A DNA stretch of 20,526 nt from Polytrichum commune (taxonomy: Eukaryota; Streptophyta; Polytrichopsida; Polytrichales; Polytrichaceae). The stretch spans positions 1 to 20,526 of the forward strand of contig CATNTY010000031.1 of assembly GCA_950295325.1 (NCBI GenBank), in the 5' to 3' direction. The first letter of the stretch is position 1. Every line of letters starts with the position of its first letter. The position numbers and the translations under genes are program-made. Below, piece by piece: positions 1-10,451 of this stretch. The notes beneath the pieces are model-generated. The model did no database searches. It saw nothing but the letters and a program-made list of their open reading frames with translations, and was not told the DNA's origin.

Positions 1-3000
1 GCTACTCTTTGGATCTCAGTTTTTGCTATTTTTAACGACTCCTTCTCAAAAGCAAGGTTTGCTTGCCCTTCCTTCAGCTGTTCCCACTCTGTTTATTATC
101 ATGACAATTAAGCCCACACTTGAGCCTGGAACCTACTTAAATAAAACATAAAGGAGGAAAGATATTGGGAGGCGAAAAAGCGTGGACAAAATATACCATT
201 CGAAAACAATATAGCAGTATCCAACTATAGCTACCTTCGACCCATCTTCGTTGACATTACTTGGATTCCCAGGTAATAGCTAGGATATAACCCAAAAATT
301 CAAAGATATACATTGGTCGATTTTCAATAACAATTCTACGAACTATAGCTGGCGGCGGTTAGGAAAGCAAGAATTTATCCCTTCAAAAAAGAATAGTATT
401 TATAAAGAATAGTTATTGTTGGAAGGTGCAGCGAGCCTTCCATACCTTTCTCTAGTTCTGAAGACTTTGTTTCAAGGTCTGCAGCTCGTTGCAACCGCTC
501 CTTCACCTGCGTTTCCAGCTTGAAAATGGTCTGACCGTGCTCTTCTAAACTTTTAGCTTTGTTTTTGAGGTCAGCTTCAAAGCTTTCCAGCTCCCTCTCC
601 TTCGCCTCCAATTGTTCCCGTTTCTCTTCCATCAAAAGCTCGTCATGTGTTCGATTTCGGTTACTTTCCTCTACTACAGCTGTTTCTTCTTTGAGTGTCG
701 CAGCATGCTGTTCCACTTCTGCAATCATCTTGTCCAGATCTTTCTTTTCACTAGCCAATCTAGACTCTAACTCCTGCACGATAGAGATACCAATAAACTG
801 TTAGCTCAGCTTTATCCACTGTGCCAAATCAATCAGAAGATTTCAAGCTAGTCAATAACAAGGGAAATCGGGCCAAGACTCTGAATTCTTGCATGTAGAC
901 TGCTTACAGGTGTGTTTTAAAAGTCAACGGATTGAACCTCTTGATCTTAAATACTTACACACTGCACCTTCTGGAAGTTACGTTGTTGATCACAACCTTA
1001 AAAGACTCTTTTTAAAAATGCATTCGTCCTCAGCAACGTGAGTTGTGTATTTCACAACGTATTAACCCAGGCCAGAATACGAAACAGCACAATATTCAGA
1101 AACGACTGAAGCTATGAAAATTCAAGTATGCGGTTTAAAGTGGCAAGAGAATTACTTGCAAGTCTTTCTCGCTGTGAATAACTGCATGCTCTCGGAATCT
1201 AAGATTCTTCTCTTTACTTGCTGCTTCAGCAGCCATTCGCTTTAGTCCACTTTGAACTGCAACTAGTTTTGTTTCCTGCTCCAAAATAGAACAAAGACAT
1301 TCATAATTAGTGTAACCGAAACAATCCACACAACATGTCAGCAGTTCTTCATCCAGTTGAAATAGAGATGTCATATTTGAGTGTACAAACTTTGGGAGAT
1401 AGAGATATAGTATAGCATAGACATATTACAGATCAGTTGTATGTGCCACCTTTCAATATGTGTCTACTTTGTTCCCATGCTGAATAAACAAACTCTAGAG
1501 AGTTTGTGTTAAAATGAGGGCCAATCGTTAGAAGGGATTCTATATTCGTCCAATCTTTGACGAAGCTCACTGCACTTTCCACAGTAGTTTGAATCCACAA
1601 TTCTTTGCAAACTTAGTTGGTGCAGTGTTGCTTAATGTTACTTTTTTCCTTTTTTGAATTTATTAATATTAATATTATTTTCTGTTGTTGGACATTTGAA
1701 TACAACTAAAACATGGAGAGATTCTCCAGCACTTGAGATAGCACCTGTGCCAAAAATTCATTTTCACGCCGCTTCAGGACTTCTTGGTGAGAGGACAGCT
1801 TGTCGGCCAACACTTCAAGCTTGCCTTTAGATGTTTCAACCTTATGGCGCTGGCGCTCAAGTCTGGTTGAAGCCTGATCTAGTTCTGCGACGCGGTCGAT
1901 TATTTGGGAGCCAGCTTGTTCAATGTCAACTTGGAGCTTTCTCTGGCCATGAGAACAATCACGAAGAATATGAAGAACTAAGAATAATGTAGACAAGTAG
2001 CTAGCTTCAGTTGCATATGCTTCTTCTACACAACATTGTCAACAACATTCCTTCAATAAGAAATGAAGTTTGACGATTGGAGGTCTGTTCTATCACGTAT
2101 TTATTCGTCTTGCCAGGGAAAAGAAATGTTTATTGGTTGGAACAAGATCTCAGGAACAGTTTTGAGGAGTGATTACTTGCTAATACAAATTTCTTACCCA
2201 ATTTCTCCCATGCGCATTAATATATTCCATCTATGCCCACAAAACACTTGGCTTAAACTCATACCACCACCTGTCCATATCTAACCATTGAACCTTAACA
2301 TCTGTGTGAGTTATCAAGGATTTGAATGCAACTTATTTGGCTGAGTGCTGAATTTCCCAGGCATTCATTTTTCCGGAGAATGAGAATAGAACTTTGACCA
2401 GGTTATAAGAGAGGAATACCAGCTCTTGTATTTGAGCCGTCAACTCCTCCTTCCCCTTTACGAAGCTATCAATTCGATTCTGCAAAGTCTCTTCTGCTTC
2501 TCGTTGCCATATCTGAAGCTCCATCTTTTTCGCATGTACTTCATGCAATTCTTTGTCAACTTCTCGCTTTGCTATCTCCAGGTCCCCCATTTGAGCATGG
2601 TACTCCTTGGCATGATTTCGGACCTATAAGTAATGATCATCAGTTTAGTGCAGTGTGAAATATAGAATATTGAGCATATTTGAAAGCTCTTAGTTATTAA
2701 AATTGGCCAGTTTCTGCCAGGCAGATTTGTAATACAAGATTCCCTTCCACATCCAGGAGAGAACTGTGCTTGGCAAGGTCAACGCAAGCGGGAATCTCAA
2801 AATGGGCACATGCTGTGAGCAGTTAGTCAGGATAAATCTCTGTGCATGACAACGGCCTTAATTTAACCACAATCACAACACTTACTTCTTTAATGTGCGC
2901 ATCATGTTTGACCTGCAAGTCCCTCTCCGTTGCCCAGGCTCGAGCCTCCATTTCTGCAAGTCTATTGATCTCCTCGTGTGCAACTCTCCTTTCCTCTGCT

Positions 3001-6000
3001 AGCTTCTCTAGGTCAGCTTTAATTTCCTCTTCTTTAGCTTCTAATTTTTTATACCGGCTTGTAAGGCTCTCCTGCTTGACCTTCAGTTCTTGGGACCAGG
3101 TTTCCTGTTCCTGCACCAGCTTTGCATGCAAGGCCTGCAACAGATACGACCGGTTCCAAGCATATGTAAACTAGGAAGTGCGACCTATTGACCTGTCGAG
3201 ATACATGAACTATACTCCGCTCCAACTGAAACTGCAAAGATGAAATATCTTTTGCAGCAGCAATACTTACAATTGATATGAAGGAGGGCTGTGGTAGTTT
3301 TTCTGAGGAGTAAAACAATTTACAACAATTTTCAGAATTTAGAGCCCTACCTCAGATTGCTCCTTCTCTTCTCTTGCAAGATCTTCAATCTGTTGGAGAT
3401 TTTTCTGCTGCATTTGCAACTCTTTCTCTTTATCACGAAGTCTGTCCTCCCACTTCCTTACACGCTCCTCAACCGATTTAAGATATTCAGCAGATTCCCG
3501 ACGCTCCTTAGCTGTTCGAGCCCATGCATCCTCTGCACTTTTCTTGGCAATACGGGCATCAGAAATGGCTTCCTCTGCGTCTTTCATACGCAACCTATCC
3601 CTTTCCAGACCAGCAAACAATTCTCTTATTTTGGACCTCTCTTGTTCCAATTGCCTTTGTAATCCAGTGATTCGTTTTTCCCTCTCATCAAGGTTGTTCG
3701 TCTTCTCATCTACAGCAGCACCCTGCCGCTTTAACTCTTTCTCAAGTTCTTGAAGTGAAACTTCTTTAGCGCTTATTTTTGCCTCTGTTTCTTTGAGGGT
3801 CGACAGAAGCTTCGCCTTTTTTTTCTCCTCTATCGACCTATTCTTTTCTAGCTGATCTGATTTTGATTTAAGTTCCTCTTGCAACTTTTTTAAGGCAGAA
3901 TTTTTGGAATCTATCTCCCTCTCCCTTGCTGCTACCTGCCTCAATCGATCTTGGACCTTCTGCTTCTCTCTATTCATCTGTTCCTGGTCATCATGCAATC
4001 TCTGTGATGTGAGCCTCAATTCTTCTTGTAGAGCAGAAATCTCAAGTGCTCTACCATCTATATTTGACTCGTGCACAAAAAGATCCGCTGCTTTTTTCTG
4101 CACTTCTGCCATGGATGCGGCTGCTTCCCTTTCACATTCTGCCACAGCCTGTTGATCAGGTCATCAATCAAGATTTTAGAAATTATGCTCTACTAACTCA
4201 TAGCAGATATTTCTCTCGACACCAAGATACTCTGTCCAGAGCCTTGCGGTGTTCTAGCAATTAAATGCAGTGCTATCTTTCTGATACATACTGAACTAGT
4301 AAGCCAAATCAATGAAGCTAAGTTCAGTAAAGAGTTAATAAAAATGTTACTCTCGAGACCTTATCAAACAGTCTGGAATGAAGATGCCGCTGAACAACCT
4401 TAGTTAACAATTATTTTCCATGCTTGTATTTTGAATGGAACAACATTAGTGAGCACTGGAGATCCTTTTTTTCCTACTTATCTTTATTAAACAAATGATC
4501 ACCAAAAGCGTGAATTCTAGGTTTTATGTCTGGCATGATCAAAGCACCTTCCGACGTTCTTGGAGGTGAGTGACCCAAAGAATAAGGTTGTCACGTTCCT
4601 TTGCAAGCTTTACTCTTTCATCTTCCATACTCGAGGCTTGTTCTTCAGCACATTTCATCATAGCTTCAGCTTTGGAGCACTGCTCACTTGCAGCTTCCTT
4701 TTGCTTAGCCATCTCCTCCTGCATTTTAGACATTCGAGTCCCTTCTTTTTCCAGCACTGTGCCCCACTTTTGAAGGTGAGTCTCACGGCTCATATAGGTA
4801 ACCAGGCGTTCACAGATTCCAATAACTGTGGAGCACCATTCCTCACATTTTCCTTCCGCTGCTAGGAAAGCCATTCCATCAAAAGTAGCACTTTTCCTAT
4901 CCTTCTGTGAGATTTCCGGTTCAAAACCAAAAGAGTGATCACCAGAATAGGATCCTAAGTCAACTGATTCTCTTAGCTCTAGCCAGGCATTTTGGAGAAC
5001 TTTGTCCTTCTTTTCGAGTTGCCAAAGGACGTCCTTCAATGCTGCACAGAGTTTCCTCATCACCGTCTTTCCGGTTTCTATTGACTTTAGTTTCTCTGCC
5101 ATGTCACTATTCTGCCGCTGTAAACATCAATTTCCATGAATGTTAGTCGAAGATTTCATGTCTGTAAATAGAACAACTGAAGCTTAGCAATGTCGTTGGG
5201 GGGGGGGGGGGAGGAGAAGATTTCAGAAAAAGAATCCACAGTGCTTCAAATCGATTACATATCCAATGTGAATCAGGGTTAATGTCGTATTTCAGTTGAA
5301 TCAGCACAAGAATTGTTATACTGAAGTAGTACTGAAAATGCAACTTCGTCTACTACAGAAGTGATCGACTAATATCTGTCACATTTCCCTACACTTCGAT
5401 TGTGATGGGAAGGTGTCCACCTCCTTTTCTCGCTGCCCATCATGTTCCCGGTGACTCAAAGCATCCTCACACCTATTAATGGCAAGCCTTTCCTGAGAAA
5501 GTTTCTGCTGTTCCTCAAATAATTTCTCTTCAGCAATCCTTAGGGCTGCCTCCCTTTTGGACAACCTTAACTCCCAATTTACCTGCAAAGTGGACGGATT
5601 CTTCTGACTATTAATGTGGTTTCACAATAATCGTTTAATTTCATTCAGGCCTGACGGTGTCCACTGTAGAATCTCTAGCAAATTTTTGATTGATTGAACA
5701 AAAAAGTAACTCAGTATGTATCTATCAAAATCCAGAAGAGGCATCCGATGCCTGACCATCTCTTTGCTTGAGATATCAATGAATCAAACTTGAGGTAGAA
5801 GTGGAAGCAAAATAGGGTCTCTTGTAGTAATCTTGGCTCACTGCTTGTACAGATCTACAAGGAAGATCCCCGAAAGCATTGAGATTTGCCACTTTGACCT
5901 CTCAGCTAATCGAACTGAACACAAATCCCAGTTTACCCTTGTAGGGTAGAAAATTAGGGAACGTCTTAAAAATGTAGGAACTAACCCTGCAAAGTCTGTC

Positions 6001-9000
6001 CCCCAGCTTCATGTTATCTGCTTCTAGATTGTCATTCTTGTCAATTTGAACTTCCAGCTTCAACACGTTGCCTTTCATTGACGTCAGCTCATTGGCATTG
6101 TACGTTGACATTTCATTTGCAAAAAACTGATTGGCTTCTGAGAAATTCTGCATTGGGATGCAATAAACATCAGCCAAAAGTTATTCTTTCATGATCTATC
6201 TGAAGACATAATTCTTGTCAAAAATTCACTGAAGACATTGATGCAGGATGAAGGATATATCAAACAATTATCTGACACTCAGTGTAATGGTCAAATTATT
6301 TTGTATGAAGCTACAAATGCTGCCCAACATGTACTAGATTTTCCCAAATCGAGCAAATAATAAAATGAAAAAAAAAAAAAAAAAAAAACTTCTAACCTCA
6401 GATGGATGAGATTTCGGCTTGAGCACTCCCTCCGTCAAAATGCTCCGATCCGCAAGAACTCGCCAAGCTACATTTCTGTGTGACAGGAAAGGCGGGTGCT
6501 TCAAATTTCAAATTGCACGAACACAAACAGAGTAAACGGAATTTTTTAAATAAGTTGACACCGTTGCAACATGTATCCCTCATCATTTCCGTCCCCTATC
6601 CCCAAATCTAAACACATTTTGCGTTTCTTACTTGCGCTACGGCACTTAAGTTTTAAAGGCTCTTGATTCGACATACATATGCCAAATCCCTCCCTTCCAC
6701 TCCCTCTAGAATTAAAGACCATTGTGTGTGGACCACGGGACCATAGAGGTCTTGGCTCTTGATTTCAATACCCTTGAGAAACTAGATGAAAACCGTATGC
6801 AAGGAGCTTAAGACTAGAATTTGTCCCAGAAAAGAGCTAGGACTACAGCTTCAAACAATGGAAATCCACCGAGAAGGCAGTTTCAACGAAATGCCAGGTT
6901 TTGGATTCTCGAAGAGATAGATGGATATCAAAGTGTCCTGTAAAGAAAAGAGATTAAGTCAGAAATGTACCTCGGCGGGGATGCTTTATAGGATGATGTG
7001 TTCAATTGCACCTCCTCTTTCGCTGTGAATGTTGGTGCAGCACTTGGGGGAGATCTGGACTGATCATAGTGTGCAGCACCCAACATATTTGTGGCCTCCA
7101 GAGAGGGTAATGGTGACTCTGGAGGCCCCTTTCCAGATGAATAGGTTGCAGGGTCTGAAGATGTAGGATTGCAGCTTTCCACCACTTCAACAGAGTTAGT
7201 TGAATACTCTCGTGATGATATATTTGGATTTGAGGAGGGTGTTGGACAAACCTCCCCAAAAATATCTTGAAGGTTGAGATTGTTGTCAAATTCCATTACA
7301 GGCTCAGATTTTCTATATGGAGGCAGTCGGGTTAAGGATGCACAGCTAACATGCTTCTCATGCCCTGAAGAAGGAGATTTTGAGTTCGTTGAAGTTGCTG
7401 GATTCAGAGGAGGTTTGTCTCGATAGACAGTAGGTACCGTGGCCCTTGTGTACATCGCATCACTTGACGGTGATATGTGTCCATCTTTGGAAGTTCTGCC
7501 TGAAGACTCCAAAGGGGAGATCGGCATGGACAATGAGCTTGTGGTCACTTGGGCGACAGATGGATACACTAGAGATGACGAGTGGTCATCCTTCAGAACA
7601 TTCACATCTTTCCCAGAGGTGGCTATTGCTGCCGGTCTTCTGTGTCGTGACGAGAAAGGGGTCCTACCAGAATTCAATGCCGAGGGACTGCCAGTTCGGC
7701 TGGAAGCTGATGAAGCTCTATCACTAATTTGTGCAGACCTTACTGATGATGTATGATTGGCAAACAAGGGGTTGGAGTAGGATGATGCCGCAGATGACAC
7801 AGGATGTTCCTGAGAACGGTTTGGGGGGAAGTTTGTTGTTCCCTTCTGTGGTACATCCTTCTCAACTTCCCATTTGGCGGACTTTTTCTGGAAGCTCAGC
7901 CACTGTAGAATAGCAAAGATGAATCAATGAGAGATGAATACTATACTACATTTCAGTCCATGCATTTAGAATCTACTATCCAAGGCTTATGGCCGTATCC
8001 ACCCTATAACACCCATGTCAATCTTTACCAACAAATTGCAAGAGACCATTGCCCACGATGTTGACCTTAAGATCCACTTAATATTTCATGCATACTGTTC
8101 TAAGAGTTAGGAAAATCATATATAAATCATGAGTCAATCTAGAAAGCCTTATGTTATCTCTGGGCCTCAAGCTTCTCAGAGTCTAATATATTTACCTGTG
8201 TCACAAGCTGTAGAATAGCAAACATGAATTAATGATAGATCAATACTGCAATTCAGTCCACGAATTTAGTTTCCATTATTCGAGGTTTATAGCCGTATAC
8301 ACCCCATAACACCCATGTTACTAATTACCGACATAGTGCAAGTAAACATTGTCCCACGATGTTGATCTTAAGTTCCAATCCATGTTTCATGCATAATGGT
8401 CTAAGAGTTGATAAATCATGAGTCAATATACAAACTCTTTTGTTATGTCTGGGTCTCAAGCGTCTTGGAATCTAAAATATTTACCTGTGTCTCAAGCTGC
8501 TCAAAACGCCTTGCAATATCACGGGCCACAGACATATCATCTGCAACTGATGTTCCACAGCGTTCAATTTGCATGCCTCTGCCACATTCTCCCATGTTCT
8601 AAGAAAATACTGGCCAAACCTACAAGCCGACAGAATTTTTTTAGAAAATGAGGACTTCCACCAGAACCCTTCAGCAGTGAAGGCCTCACATGTCAAGAGT
8701 GCGTCTGAGGAAAGAGGTTTTATTTCTATATTTTGGCTTGAGGAATGATAATATAAACGCAAAAAAGAAGACAATTTCTAAACATGAACAAACGACAGTC
8801 ATAAGGTTATTATGGTTCAAACCAATATTGGAATAATATATAGGTGAATGCATGGTATCAATACATAATATCAATAATGGTATTAAGGAAACTTCCCAAC
8901 GAGTATCAAAAACTGTAATTTCAGTCACATATTGATACTTGATCGGTATCACAAGATGAGAGAATCTTTGTATACCCAAGTTATCATTTGAATCAATACC

Positions 9001-9449
9001 ATTGTAAAACCATATTCATACTAGGGCAAGTTTACCTAAATGTTCTTGGATGGTATATGGACCCAAATGGCTCAAAAAACAAAAATTTCCTCAGCTACCC
9101 ATACCCTACTGGTATCAAAAACATGTCAAATCCTCATTATATACTTGCAAGTGGTATCAAAAAAAAGGTGATACCAAACTCAACACTGGTTCAAACTCTC
9201 TGGAGACTGTCAAATTTGGGCTATTTACTGGATTTAGAATCATACATTTAGGTGAACAGTTCTTCAAGATGTTCAACACTGGCCTCCTCTCCGCATGAAG
9301 ACGTAATTCTACTCTATATATGATAGAACTAAGTGTCACCTAGTCAATAGAAGCCCTCCAAGACAAGCAGAATAGAAATGCTTACCTAAATGATGGTGAA
9401 TAGAAAGCATCCAATTTAGGGCTGGAATTTGCCTTATTAAGATTGGAAC
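1..9449 (-). CDS. Long coiled-coil protein, multi-exon, partial (3' end beyond window; first exon unresolved)
   Basis: I chained exons from high to low coordinate: 9449-9386, 8578-8485, (optional 8207-8196), 7902-6971, 6475-6397, 6147-5986, 5582-5421, 5117-4548, 4148-3351, 3231-3193, 3134-2886, 2623-2420, 1942-1745, 1275-1156, 773-446 and 88-1. Every junction has AG/GT borders and keeps one frame, giving about 1,362 codons without the optional exon. The first ~360 residues are Ser/Thr/Pro-rich, with few predicted secondary elements. From about exon 6147-5986 onward the protein is Glu/Lys/Arg/Gln/Leu/Ala-rich heptad-like helix, with almost no Gly or Pro outside one short insert. No signal peptide, membrane segment or enzymatic motif is visible, so a structural or scaffold role is inferred. 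A disordered N-terminal half followed by a long coiled coil resembles ciliary transition-fibre proteins of the FBF1 type, but myosin-heavy-chain-like or other plant coiled-coil scaffolds fit equally well. Exon structure is secure; identity is not. Confidence 0.82.
3193..3231 (-). CDS. 39-nt mini-exon of the coiled-coil gene
   Basis: The mini-exon encodes 13 residues (FQLERSIVHVSRQ). It follows a good pyrimidine-rich acceptor (CATCTTTGCAG) and ends at a weaker donor (GTCAAT). It is phase 0 on both sides and joins EEKEQSE to ALHAKLVQEQ without breaking the frame. Because it is symmetric it could be skipped without a frameshift. The weak donor makes regulated inclusion plausible; this is inference. 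Confidence 0.65.
3351..4148 (-). CDS. Main coiled-coil rod exon
   Basis: This 798-nt exon is phase 0 at both ends and gives 266 residues of uninterrupted Glu/Lys/Arg/Gln/Leu/Ala-rich helix, from AVAECEREAAASMAEVQ to EEKEQSE. It has no Pro and few Gly. Borders are acceptor TCAACAG and donor GAG|GTAGGG. The antisense strand of this exon is open over long stretches only because Glu/Lys codons read as Ser/Leu/Phe codons backwards. The rod presumably mediates dimerisation or higher assembly (inference from composition). Confidence 0.9.
4548..5117 (-). CDS. Coiled-coil exon with a non-helical Cys/Trp-containing insert
   Basis: This 570-nt exon has phase 0 at both ends and encodes 190 residues. It starts RQNSDMAEKLKSIETGK and ends HLQERRK before donor GTGC. 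The first ~45 and last ~85 residues are typical coiled coil. The middle (about LGSYSGDHSFGFEPEISQ through EEWCSTVIGICERLVTYM) contains Gly, Pro, Ser, aromatics and two Cys, and breaks the heptads. It may be a hinge or small folded module and would be the best query segment for assigning the protein to a family. The exon is flanked by in-frame phase-0 exons. Confidence 0.88.
5198..5211. repeat. G14 homopolymer in an intron
   Basis: Fourteen consecutive G lie on the given strand, hence C14 in the transcript of the coiled-coil gene, inside the intron between 5421 and 5117. The tract is likely length-polymorphic and prone to assembly error. Confidence 0.85.
6368..6388 (-). repeat. A21/T21 homopolymer just inside an intron
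   Basis: Twenty-one consecutive A on the given strand equal a U21 tract in the transcript. It begins 8 nt after the donor at 6396/6395 (GAG|GTTAGAAG). The donor deviates from consensus, and U-rich tracts immediately downstream of weak plant donors can help recognition through UBP1-type proteins (established principle; use here is inference). Confidence 0.7.
6971..7902 (-). CDS. Ser/Pro-rich N-terminal exon of the coiled-coil gene
   Basis: This 932-nt exon is the largest of the gene. It opens at an acceptor (TTCTACAG) with the residues WLSFQKKSAKWEVEKD and ends at donor AG|GTAC inside a split Arg codon. The translation is dominated by Ser, Thr, Pro and Asn (for example SSAASSYSNP, SSASSRTGSPSALNSGR), which suggests an intrinsically disordered and probably phosphorylated segment. 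A short acidic-hydrophobic island, LNLQDIFGEVCPTPSSNP, stands out near two thirds of the exon and could be a linear binding motif; that is inference. Splicing into the next exon (6475-6397) gives SPPR-NVAWRVLADRSILTEG in frame, which supports both borders. Confidence 0.85.
7903..8496 (-). repeat. Tandem duplication of an intron plus 12 nt of exon
   Basis: The segment consists of two head-to-tail copies, 7903-8207 (305 bp) and 8208-8496 (289 bp). They are clearly alignable along their length (landmarks: CTGTAGAATAGCAAA, CACCC(C/T)ATAACACCCATGT, CACGATGTTGA, TTTCATGCATA, CTAAGAGTT, ATTTACCTGTGTC) but diverged by many substitutions and small indels. On the coding strand each copy carries, in order, the last 12 nt of the upstream exon, a GT donor, the intron body and an AG acceptor. 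The duplication is therefore not recent, yet both sets of splice sites have stayed intact. Confidence 0.88.
8196..8207 (-). CDS. Potential 12-nt microexon created by intron duplication
   Basis: On the minus strand the sequence reads CTACAG|CTTGTGACACAG|GTAAAT: an intact acceptor, 12 nt and an intact donor. The 12 nt duplicate the end of the upstream exon (CTTGAGACACAG at 8496-8485) with one substitution. Inclusion inserts Leu-Val-Thr-Gln after Leu-Glu-Thr-Gln and keeps the frame; skipping joins ETQ directly to WLSFQ across a 582-nt intron. Twelve nucleotides is near the lower limit for plant exons, so real use needs transcript evidence. Confidence 0.45.
8485..8578 (-). CDS. N-terminal exon (GMQIERCGTS...RRFEQLETQ)
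   Basis: This 94-nt exon encodes 31 residues plus one base. I chose acceptor GTGGCAG at 8579-8580 because it alone links the upstream exon (9449-9386) and the downstream Ser/Pro-rich exon in one open frame (YSPSF-R-GMQIER). Two alternative upstream AGs (TTGTAG and TTTTCTTAG on the minus strand) lead to frames that stop or do not match downstream. If the upstream exon is actually untranslated, the in-frame ATG at GGCATGCAA could be the start. The end of the exon is the source of the duplicated 12 nt. Confidence 0.7.
8840..9185. repeat. Cluster of GGTATCAA / TTGATACC motifs in an intron
   Basis: Within this intron the octamer-like motif GGTATCAA, its variants (AGTATCAA, GGTATTAA) and its reverse complement recur about ten times. 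One pair forms a small hairpin, GGTATCA with TGATACC around an A-rich loop near 9153-9177. The motif is not regularly spaced. It may be a decayed repeat or chance in AT-rich DNA. Confidence 0.35.
9386..9449 (-). CDS. Most upstream exon supported by frame (SNLNKANSSPKLDAFYSPSF)
   Basis: This 64-nt segment lies between acceptor TTTTATTCCAG and donor AG|GTAAGC, both strong. In the frame that fits downstream it reads SNLNKANSSPKLDAFYSPSF, in keeping with the Ser/Pro-rich N-terminal region. It begins with two bases completing a codon, so at least one further coding exon should lie upstream, ending in phase 1. Confidence 0.65.
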
Positions 9450-10440
9450 CTGGAATAAAAGAAACAAAACATTCTGGATCAGGACATTGTGCCAAGTATG
9501 ATACATAATCTGCTTAATTCATTATTTCCTAATTACATTTCAAGTTGTCATAACTTCCTAACCGACAATAAGTTTCAATGAAATAACAACAAACTAAATT
9601 ATATTATTCGAGAGAAGAACTTCATCAATGGGAACGAGAAGAAAATCTGGAGTATCTACAAAACACTTCAAGCATATTGAAACCTGCCTATCTATCTACG
9701 ACAACAATAATGTACTCCACAACTTGAACCTCTATTACAGGTCCGAAATTCTATTCAGAAATGATACACCAACTACATGTAAAGAAAATCAACATGGCGA
9801 TCAACAGCATTCTGATGTCGTTACCAAGTCGTCTACTCTTGATCGAATCCACGTAGTTTAATCGTATTGCCTCTGTCGAAATTCTCTTGGATTTTCACAT
9901 ACATTATCATAAAAAAATAGAAATCCTATGCTGAATTCCACCTATCCTTAAACTGTCAAACCTTTTCTGGAAATTCAAAAGCAATTGACAATACCTTCAC
10001 AACGAGATGGTTAAGATATATACTCGGCAAACTGCTTCGATTCTTCACCAAATAGCGCTCCGAGAATCGCATTCTCCTCCCCGTCGGTTAATTGATCACC
10101 ATATAAAGTACAAATTCATTCTTTCTTGGTTAAATTTAGAGAAAATGCGAGAATAGACACCGAGAGTAGCGCAGAGAGGGGACCATGCGACGCTGAAGAA
10201 ACCATCGCCATTTCTTGCCCCCGTCCGCCTGGTACATTTTTCTGACCTGCTTAACCCCCGGTTACGTGGATGAAAAATTGGATCTCTCATCTACAATGAT
10301 CGTAGATAAAGATCTTCATTCTTGCCAAATACGTAGATTCTGGGCTGATTTACTTTAGCCCGAGTTTAATCTGAGGGTTACGGGTGAAGGCCAGGATGTC
10401 GGGAACGGTTGCAGTTGGGTCCCCGTTCGCCGTCCTCATG
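9450..10440 (-). other. 5' region of the coiled-coil gene: first exon, leader and promoter unresolved
   Basis: The first coding exon should lie here. One candidate frame, read downward from about 10100 on the minus strand, gives LTDGEENAILGALFG. It could end in phase 1 at a GGTGAAG donor and continue into the SNLNKANSS exon, but I find no ATG in that frame before a stop. A second candidate, ATG at 10072-10070 (MRFSERYLVKNRSS) with donor AAG|GTATTG at 9995/9994, is phase 0 and does not fit the downstream frame; it may be an upstream ORF or chance. The higher GC between 10190 and 10430 would suit a leader and promoter. No clear TATA box was found. Confidence 0.35.
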
Positions 10441-10451
10441 AGATGACTAGT

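Noticed and set aside
3904-4264. Ser/Leu/Phe-rich open frames on the plus strand over the coiled-coil exons (also 559-804, 2842-3174, 3544-3753 and 4560-4865)
   Set aside because: They are antisense shadows of Glu/Lys-rich coding sequence.
10070-10290. 64-codon minus-strand frame (MRDPIFHP...) and ATG at 10072 as the start of the coiled-coil protein
   Set aside because: Neither gives a frame that joins to the downstream exons; the first is terminated and the second is in the wrong phase.
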